Shown here: positions 56,204 to 64,000 of the stretch, piece after piece
Numbering within the stretch: position 1 is the first letter of the stretch
Layout of the letters: each line of letters opens with the position of its first letter
Assembly: GCA_039583875.1 (NCBI GenBank)
Contig: CM077159.1
Location: 105,673,295 to 105,737,294 of the forward strand
Direction: 5' to 3'
Length of the DNA: 64,000 bases
Source: Platanthera guangdongensis
Lineage: Eukaryota > Streptophyta > Magnoliopsida > Asparagales > Orchidaceae
The notes under the pieces: model-generated
Seen by the model: only the letters and a program-made list of their open reading frames with translations
Told to the model about the DNA's origin: nothing
The model's database searches: none
Translations under genes and position numbers: made by a program

Positions 56204-57825
56204 TGAATGTGCAAGTTAGAACTGATATACTCTAGAGGGGGGAGGGTGAATAGAGTATGGTGCTTGCTAAAAACTTTTTACAACAGTTGTTGTATTCCTA
56301 AGTGAACAGGGAAGCAAATAATATAAAGTAAATCTAAACACAGAGCAGTCACAGATCAAACACAAAGCAATCACAAATCAAACACAAAGCAATCACAAAT
56401 CAAACACAAAGCAATCACAAACCACAGCCAGAAATAAGAGAAAGACAAGCAACCAGATGACACAAGGAGCTATAGTGGTTCCCCAATCAATCTGGGTACA
56501 TCCACTCTTCTACCGCCCTAGGTAGGAATCCACTGCAGGATGAGTTGATCAGGTGTCCTGGGCACCAATGAGCTTTTGATAAGGTGCTCAAAAACTAAAC
56601 CAGATTTTTTGATCAAGTGTCTTGCCACCACTGAGTTTTGATAAGGTCTCAGAAAACAATCACAAACTTTTGAAGGGAGTTTGAAAAACCCTTTACAGCA
56701 GAGAGAGAGAGAGAGAGAGAGAGGGATGAGATGATCTTCTCTGTCAACAATCAGAGATAAGATAGTGGATGTTGTCAAAGCTACCCCTGGGATCTATAGT
56801 TATTCAGGAAGTGAAGCTTTGCAGTAGGGTGATAGGCCTTCAGATAATTTGATCTCCAGCAAAAGATGATTTCAGCAACAGCTGAAATGTGAGGTGTCTA
56901 GAGTCTTGAATGATGATGTCCTTTGAATACTTGAATCAAGAGAGATCTGAAAATTTCAGTTAGTTGATCTCCTTTGGTGATGTGTTCTTGTCTGAATTCT
57001 TGAGACTGAGAATGTCTGCAACTCACTTTCTTTCTCTTGTGTAATTGTTATTGTAAGAGCTGTAATTCTTGTTGTTGCAGAGAATTGTTATTCTTGAAGA
57101 TATTGTTGTTGAATAATAATAATTCTTTTATTCCTTTGATCTGAATAGAATTGATCCACTGTCCAAGATAGCCGTTAGCTTGTCAATAAATGACTTCCTT
57201 AATTGCAATTTGTCTTCTGGAGGAAAGTCCAATAAAACATTCCTTGAAAATTCCTTGAAACTTTCTCCAGATTAATTAAAAACGGCTACAAGATCTCTGA
57301 ATTAAATGCTGACAATAATTCCACAGCTGTCTAAATTTGAATCTTGAAAAACGTTGAACTCTTCAGAGAAACGTCGAACTGAGCTCCACTATCGTTGAAC
57401 TGAGCTCAGAGATTGGACTTAGACAGAAACAGAGATCGTCGATCTGAGCTCAACTATTGTCGAACTGAGATCAGAGATAGAGAATCAAACTGGAGTCAAG
57501 AACATCGATCTGAGCTCGAAGATCATCGAATGGAGTTCGACGACTTGTTGAAGTTGAGCTCAGACATCGTCGAATGGAGTTCAACGATCCGTCGAAGTGA
57601 GCTCAACGATCGTCGAATGGAGTTCGACGATTCGTCGTACTGAGCTCGACGAAATAACTTAGTGTCCAAAACTGAAAAACCTGGTCTTGAGGGCAGCTTC
57701 CAAACCTAACTACTAACCCTTACACTCAATTCTAATTGACCTTTAGATCTATACAATGAGGTCAAGACAGGTTTCCTAAGAGACTTAGTGATCCTTGCCC
57801 AAATCAGTAATAGGGTGTTCCAACA
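56204..57825 (-). repeat. copia-C 3' LTR
   Basis: 1622 bp. Plus strand TGAATGTGCAAG...GGTGTTCCAACA; a CACAAA-rich minisatellite ('acaaagcaatcacaaatcaa') expands at 56339-56420 relative to copia-B. (GA)n at 56701-56724. Confidence 0.88.
57349..57652 (-). repeat. Palindrome array in copia-C U3
   Basis: Same words and order as in the copia-B LTRs; perfect ATCGTCGAA-TGGAG-TTCGACGAT at 57609-57631. Confidence 0.85.
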
Positions 57826-57840
57826 ATCTCCCCCTATTTG
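57826..57840 (-). other. copia-C polypurine tract
   Basis: Minus strand CAAATAGGGGGAGAT directly before the LTR start TGTTGGAACACC. Confidence 0.9.
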
Positions 57841-58110
57841 GGTTAGGATTACTATTTACAAATATTGAAAAAAATAAAAACATTCAAAGCAGAAATGCAA
57901 CAAACAAAACATTGCAGAATCACAGACATTGTCACAGATAGTTCAGAAATCAAAATAACTGTCACCTTACAGAATTACTCTTTTCCTTGCTCTTTATAAG
58001 GACTATTTCTCTGTTTGGATTGAGAGCTTCCTTCTTAGATCTTCTATCATCAGCTGCACCTAAAGAAGTTTGTTGCTTTGGCCTGGGCACTACAGCTTCA
58101 GGGTGCAGCT

Positions 58111-60965
58111 TCATGTAGCTTTCTGAATCAAAAACTTGCTGGATGAATATCTTTCAAGTTCCTTTTTACTTTGATTTGATAAGGTAGTGATACTGGAAGT
58201 GTCTTTGCCTTGTTCTCTAGCTTTCTTGATCTGATCCAAAGCAGCCAATTCTTTCATCCTAGCTATCCATGAAGTATGTTTGTTTTCTGGATCCTCAAAA
58301 GGAACTGGAGGCTCATATCTATTTGAAGGATTGTCTGGAGGAGCTCTGGAGGAGACTAGTTCTTTCAGCTTGTAAGGAAAGGGACCTGAAGTAGTATCAG
58401 TGGAAGCTTGTCCTTCCCTTAAATATGGATGTTGCCTCGAATGTCCTTTGTAATAAACTTGAAATTCTCTTTGATTTCCTCTATAATTTCCTCTCCTTGA
58501 CTGATAGCCTCTAGATTGACTGCCTCTGTATTGGGATCTTCCCTGAGGTTGATAGGAGGATTGGCTACTGGCAGAAGGTTGAGATGCAGAACTACCACTT
58601 GCACCTGCATCAGGTGAAGGAGGAGGAGGAGGATGATTGAACTGGGATGATCCTTTATCATACTTTCTCTTTTTCTTCATAGCCTTCAGTTGATTTTTGG
58701 AGTATTGCATCCAATGTTCTATGATAGGACAGTTATGCAGAATGTAGTAAGAAATATCATTTGTGTCTTTCACTTTTGCTGGAGGAACTCTCTTCATTGC
58801 TTTACTTCTGGCCTTCCTTTTCCTTGCAATTGTAGAAGAGGAATCATCTGAGTTAGTCCTATACTGATCACTTTCTGAGCTTTGATCATCATATAATGCA
58901 TTAATCCTTTTAAGGTATTATTTTTGTTGTTGTGATTGAGCAGGAGAAACATCAGAAATAGCAACAGTAGTAGCAGCAACAGTAGTAGCAGCAACAGCAT
59001 GAAGAGGAGTAGAAGTAACCATGGCAGAAGAGGTTATGACAGCAGATTCAAATACAAAACTTTCAGAAACAACACTTTCTGAAACAGAAGGTACAGCAGC
59101 AGTAACATCAGGCTCAAGGATAAGTGCCTCTGTCATATGCATGCCCTCAGATACTAAAACAGCAACAACATCAGAACTATCAGAAACAGCAACATTATCA
59201 GTAGGAACAACAACAGTAAGATCAACAAAAACAGAAAGCTCAGCATTATATAGGGAATTTATATAGGAGCTTATTAAGTTGATATCACAGCTAGAGATGG
59301 GCACAATGGCCTTAGACAGATCTTCAGATTGCTGGTCTGGCAGGCAGTTGAAATAAACAGAATCAAAAATTGGTAACAGTGACCTGAGGTCCACTGTGAT
59401 AACATCAACTGGAGGTACTGGAGCTTGAGCTTGGACTGAAGTAACAGCAGCAGCAACAGGCAATCTATCCACTTCATGAGGCATCTCCCCCTGCCTAGAT
59501 TCAGTCAGTACTGGATCAAGGCACCAAGATGAAGGGCTTGCCTAAGGAGGAAGGAGAGAGGAGAGCCTGACAGACAGTTCTTGAACTGTTTTTATAAGTG
59601 GAGCCAAAGAGGTCTCCAGTAAGAGAGATAGCCTGGGAGCTATCAGCTCATATAATCTGTCTACAAGGGCTGGAAGATCTACATGCTCAAGAGGGGCTTG
59701 AGCAGAGGTAGGAATTGAAGGTGGAGCAGCAGGAGATGTTGGTGGAGAACTTGTGGATGGTGGAAATGAAGGTTGAGAGATGGGAATTGTGGAAATGGAA
59801 GATAATGGAATGGAAATAGAGGGTGTAAAGGAAGGTTGAGCAATAATGTCTTGAAGAAGTTGTTGGTATGAGGTGGATGAGGATGGTGGCTCAGTAGGGG
59901 ATGAGGGAGAATCATCCATAAAGGAATCATCTATAAGGTTGAAGGATGGAATGTGAGAGGATGTGTCAATATCTAGATGTGGGTATTGATGTAGAGGATG
60001 GAAGATTTCTTCTATTATTGGAGGAATTGGAGATGGAATTGAAGTAGGAGAGGGAAGTGAAGTTGGAGATGGTGTGGAAATAATGATGGTGGATGTGACT
60101 GGTGTAGATGAAAAAAGAAGTGGAGGAGGAGGAGAAGAAACAGGCAAGTTTCTGTAGGGGCAGAAACTTGAGGGGAAGTGACTGCAACAGTCCTTGTGCC
60201 TGAAGTAGTAGATGCAGAGGGCCTACTGGGCTTCACAATTTGCCTGTCCCATTTTCCAAACAGGGCACAGGTGAGCCCCTTGGAGGCATTGATGTGCATC
60301 CCATTTGAAACTAGCAAAGCAGGGCATCTGTTCTGAAGAAACAGCCCTAATATTCTCCCAAAATTAACAAAGTTTTTGTTGATTTTCTTCTTGATTAGGT
60401 CAAAGAAGATTTCACCCCAATTCAGTTGTTTCCTGTCCACAAGAGCACCCATCAAGCAGAGCTGATACCTGGAGATGGTATCATGAGCTGAGTGTTTGGC
60501 CAACAACACCTTCCCAACAATATCAGCTAGGAATTTGTACTCAACAGACAGATTTTTCTTCAGCAACTTGCTAGGGTTTGCTTCTGAGTGACCCATCCTT
60601 CCAAGCATAGCAGAAAATTCCTCTCCAGAAAGTTCAACAAACTCTTGTCCAGATTTCAATTGAAAAATCTCTGTCAGGGCAGCAGGTGTTAGAAATACCT
60701 GGGTTCCTGAGATTGTGCCAGCCACTGTATTCTGATCCTGATTATGGGCAGTATATACTCATTCCTTAATCTCATCTGCAGCTAATTTTATCCTGGTAGT
60801 CATTATTATAACTAGCTGTTGTTCCTTGAAAATGTTCAGAATGTCCTGGAAAATTTGATCACTGTTGTTGAACGAATCCATGTCGATGTCAAATCCCGCA
60901 TCAAATTTCATTGCGGCCAAGATGGCGACTGAGACGGCCATTGATTCCTGCAAAAAAATAAACAA
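58111..60965 (-). pseudogene. copia-C extra ORF after pol (envelope-like position), nearly full length
   Basis: Starts near MAVSVAILAAMKFDAGFD (60950). N-terminal globular part with GTISGTQV, ALTEIFQLKSG, ISRYQLCLMGALVD and FVNFGRILGLFL; Pro/Ser/Thr-rich part (60147-59700); helical segment VDRLYELIAPRLSLLLET; Val/Ser-rich part (59484-58918); then an Arg/Gly/Ser/Tyr-rich stretch SQYRGSQSRGYQSRRGNYRG (about 58530-58470) and a charged C-terminus ending at 58111. Breaks: TGA at 60759-60761 (Trp in copia-B), a frameshift near 60140, a stop at 59542-59544, and a frame change near 58800-58920. About 950 codons in all, longer than most copia accessory ORFs. Function unknown; the RG-rich part suggests nucleic-acid binding. 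Confidence 0.6.
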
Positions 60966-61442
60966 TCAAACGACCAAGTGTAGAGAAGTTTGGAGGGAAA
61001 GAGAAAATTTGCAGAGAGAATGAAAGCGCAAAGGGAGAACGACGGCCGAAAAATGAATTTTATATTATGGTTCAAAGCAGGAAAGGAAAGATCGTTGAAC
61101 TCAGTTTGACGATCGGGCCTTCTAAAGGAAACTGAAAGGTCATCAATAGCATCGATCTCCGTTCAACGATATTGGAGAGCGTCGAGCTCCGTTCGACGAT
61201 AGTTCAGAAGACAAAATCGTCGAACTCAGCACGACGATCGCTGACCTGAAAGAGATAGTTGAGCACTATCTGAGAAGCGCTGAACTCTGGTCGACGATTT
61301 CGGAAAGCATCGATCTCCATTCGACTATCTGGGGGAAAATCGTCGAGCGCAGTTCAAAGATCAGAAACACTCTTATACATTAGAAAAATCAAGAAGTTTG
61401 CCTAGTCTTGGTCAATTTTTAGAGTTTTTAAAATCTAGGATC
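60966..61442 (-). repeat. copia-C spacer between pol and extra ORF, with palindrome array
   Basis: Non-coding, collinear with 13640-14085. GTCGA palindromes at 61089-61351, including GCGTCGAGCTCCGTTCGACG at about 61179-61198. Confidence 0.75.
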
Positions 61443-64000
61443 TTATTTTAGCCTTCCTCCATCTAACATTCCTAACTGATTCTGGAAGAAGGTGTGTTTC
61501 TTTTCATCCAAGGGTTTAGTGAAAATATCTCTCCTTTGCAAATCAGTTGGGATATATTGAAGTTCAATTTTATTTTTCTCAACATTATCCCTTAGAAAGT
61601 GATGACTAATTTCTATGTGTTTTGTCCTACTATGGAGGACTGGATTTTGTGCTATAGAAATAACACTGGTATTATCACAAAATATTTTTGACTACTCTAA
61701 GTTGTTGCCATAATCTATGAGTTGGTTTTGAATCCACAATATTTGTGAACAACAACTACCTGCAGCCATATATTCAGCTTCAGCAGTTGAAGTTAACACA
61801 GATGTTTGTTTCTTGCAAAACCAGGAGACAAGTCTGTCGCCAAGAAACTGACAAGTTCCACTGGTGCTTTTCCTGTCAATTCTGCATCCAACATAATCAG
61901 CATTAGAAAATCCAGTCAAGTCAAATGTTGAATCTTTTGGATACCAGATACCTAGATTTGGACAACTTTTTACATACCTGAGAATCCTTTTTACTAAGGT
62001 TAGGTGTGACTCTCTAGGGCTCACTTGGAATCTAGCACATATGCATGTAGCAAACATTATGTCAGGTCTACTAGCTGTAAGGTACAATAAAGAGCCAATC
62101 ATTGCTCTATATGTTGTCTGATCAACAGGTTTCCCATGTTCATCAGCATCTAATACAACATTAGTAGGCATAGGTGTTTTCATGCATGATGCTTCAGACA
62201 TACCAAATTTCTTAACCAATTCTTTTGTATACTTGGTTTGAGAAATAAATATGCCTTCAGCATGTTGCTTGATTTGCAATCCTAGAAAGAAGGATAGCTC
62301 ACCCATGCTACTCATTTCAAATTTAGAATGCATTTGATTGGAGAACCTTCTGCACAAATTTGAATCAGTAGAACCAAAGATAATATCATCTACATAGATT
62401 TGTACTAGTAGGGTATGAGACTTATGGGTTCTAATAAAAAGAGTTTGGTCTACTCCACCCCTTATAAACTCATTTTTCAGAAACAAGCATGCTATGGTCT
62501 CATACCATACTATAGGAGCTTGCTTTAGGCCATATAATGTTTTACGCAATTTGAAAACATAATCAGGATGAGTTGAAGAGATAAAACCTGGAGGTTGTCT
62601 GACATAGACTTCTTCTTTGATATCTCCATTGAGAAAATCACTCTTTACATCCATCTGGTATACTTTGAAACCTTTGTGTGCTGCATATGCTAAGAAGATT
62701 CTTATGGCCTCTAACCTTGCAACTAGTGCAAAAGTCTGGTCATAATCTATCACTTCTTCTTGAGAATAACCTTGAGCAACTAGCCTTGCCTTATTCCTTA
62801 CAATTACTCCTTGATCATCCAATTTGTTTCTGAACACCCACTTTGTTCCAACAATGGAGTGATCCTTAGGCCTTGGTACTAGTTCCCAAACTTTGCTCCT
62901 TTTAAATTGATGCAACTCTTCTTGCATTGCAATGATCCAATGTGGATCTTGCTCAGCATCTTGAATGGATTGAGGTTCAATTTGAGAAAGAAACCAAGTG
63001 TGCTTCAGGTTTTGGTTGACCTGATTTCTGGTTTACACACCATCTGAGATGTCTCCAATCACTTGGGAAATTGGATGGTCTCTTGATGTTACTAAATCAA
63101 TAGAAGGTGTTGATTGTTCACCAAACTGTGTTGTTGTTTCCTCTGGTGGTACAACAACTGGCTCTTCAAGAAGTTTCTCTTCATGATGTTGAATGTCTTC
63201 TTCATATTCACTGCTTTCCAATTTTTGAATGATTTGTAACCTGTCCAAGTCTTCTGCAAGAGAGTGTACCTGCAAAGGTTCTATGGTAGAAGTATTCTTC
63301 TCCTTGAAAGACATGTTAGATTCATCAAAAGATATATGAACAGATTCTTCAATTTTATGAGTTGATTTATTATATACCTTATAAGCCTTACTGATCATGG
63401 AGTATCCCAGAAACACTCCTTCATCAGCTTTAGATTGAAATTTTGCTAAATATTTCTTGTCATTATTGTGAATGTAACAGATACAACCAAAAATTCTAAT
63501 ATAATCTACTTTAGGTTTCTTCCCTTTGAGTAATTCATAGGGAGTCTTGCCCTTCAGTTTATGTATTAAACTTTTATTCAGCACATAGTTGGAGGTGTTC
63601 ACTGCCTCTGCCCAAAAAGATAGAGGAAGGTGAGCATCTGACAATAATGTAGTGGCAGATTCAATAAGGGTTCTATTTTTCCTTTCAGCTACCCTATTTT
63701 GTTGAGGAGTTCTAGGAGCTGAGAAAGTGTGTCTGATCCTTTCACTCTGACAGAACTCTTGCATAAGAAGAGAATCAAACTCTGTCCCATGATCACTTCT
63801 GATCAGGGCAATGTGAGTATTGAACTCAGTCTGTATGCATTTGAGAAACTCTGTCAAACACTTAAAGTTATCAGACTTCTTCCTCAGAAAGAACACCCAT
63901 GTGAATCTAGAGAAGTCATCTACAACCACTAAAGTATAAGATTTCCCTCCTAATATTTGTACTGTAATGGGTCCAAAAATATCCATGTGTAACAGATACA
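61443..64000 (-). pseudogene. copia-C pol: integrase (partial), RT, RNase H
   Basis: Minus strand from the window end. Integrase MDIFGPITVQ, VDDFSRFTWVFFL, IRSDHGTEFDSLL and TPQQNRVAERKNRTLIE keeps all catalytic acids (63986-63033). Linker ending at a TAA (63033-63035, CAA in copia-B). RT/RNase H from 62927: [63 protein letters not shown]-like [17 protein letters not shown]; a stop at 61692-61694, then RNase H end and EDIFTKPLDEKK-type sequence to TAA at 61443-61445. Only two in-frame stops in about 2.5 kb make this the best-preserved copia pol in the window. Confidence 0.9.

Larger units (their letters stand above)
56204..64000 (-). mobile_element. copia-C: Sirevirus-like Ty1/copia element, 3' part
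   Basis: Minus strand: integrase (partial, from window end), RT/RNase H, spacer, extra ORF, PPT, 3' LTR (57825-56204). This is the least decayed of the B/Z/C family here, with only a few stops. The 5' LTR and gag lie outside the window. It provides the intact reference layout for copia-B. Confidence 0.88.

Overview
The window is plant nuclear DNA, almost certainly from an angiosperm and probably a eudicot with a large repeat-rich genome. It consists almost entirely of LTR retrotransposons inserted into one another. Evidence is plant-type primer binding sites (initiator-Met tRNA type TGGTATCAGAG, and one tRNA-Asp type), Ty1/copia and Ty3/gypsy polyproteins, a chromodomain remnant, and polypurine tracts abutting TG...CA LTRs. 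I see no convincing host gene, tRNA, rRNA or CRISPR array. All function statements rest on motif recognition by eye; lineage names (Sirevirus-like, Tekay-like, Athila-like) are inferences.

Layout. 1-3103: LTR-like non-coding DNA with W-box-rich tandem repeats and covarying hairpins. 3104-43956: remains of an old minus-strand copia element, 'copia-X' (3' LTR stub, post-pol ORF, RT/RNase H, integrase), split by later insertions. Into X went a plus-strand non-autonomous Ty3/Athila-like element (LTR 5070-6523, partial LTR 7994-8701, 3' LTR 28939-30373). That element was itself invaded by minus-strand copia-B (9945-20921) and plus-strand copia-M (21694-27734, perfect 5-bp target duplication, twin 1856-bp LTRs). 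X was also hit by minus-strand chromovirus-like gypsy-G (32059-42715, twin 2608-bp LTRs). On the right a staircase follows: copia-Y (43957-50992, +) in X, copia-Z (50993-56203, +) in Y, copia-C (56204 to window end, -) in Z.

Most open frames are decayed, often by C-to-T type stops (CAA to TAA, TGG to TAG/TGA). The exception is copia-M, which carries one uninterrupted gag-integrase frame but lacks protease and RT/RNase H, and whose three integrase catalytic acids are all replaced. Its nearly identical LTRs imply recent mobilisation in trans.

The most striking signals are non-coding. (1) The copia-Y LTR, downstream of its TATA box, holds about 20 consecutive mini-hairpins (45193-45697). Their stems differ in sequence yet stay self-complementary, and they are separated by a near-constant CTGAG-n-TGTAGG linker. 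(2) In the copia-B/Z/C family a palindrome (TCGTCGAA-N5-TTCGACGA) recurs in U3, inside gag coding sequence (as S-S-N-x-x-R-R), and, in B and C, in the spacer after pol. (3) Nearly every LTR family here has its own palindrome or hairpin cluster, usually just upstream of the TATA box. (4) At two nesting levels the same rearrangement occurs: LTR plus downstream flank, then a microhomology break, then a truncated element ending in its LTR and the same flank.
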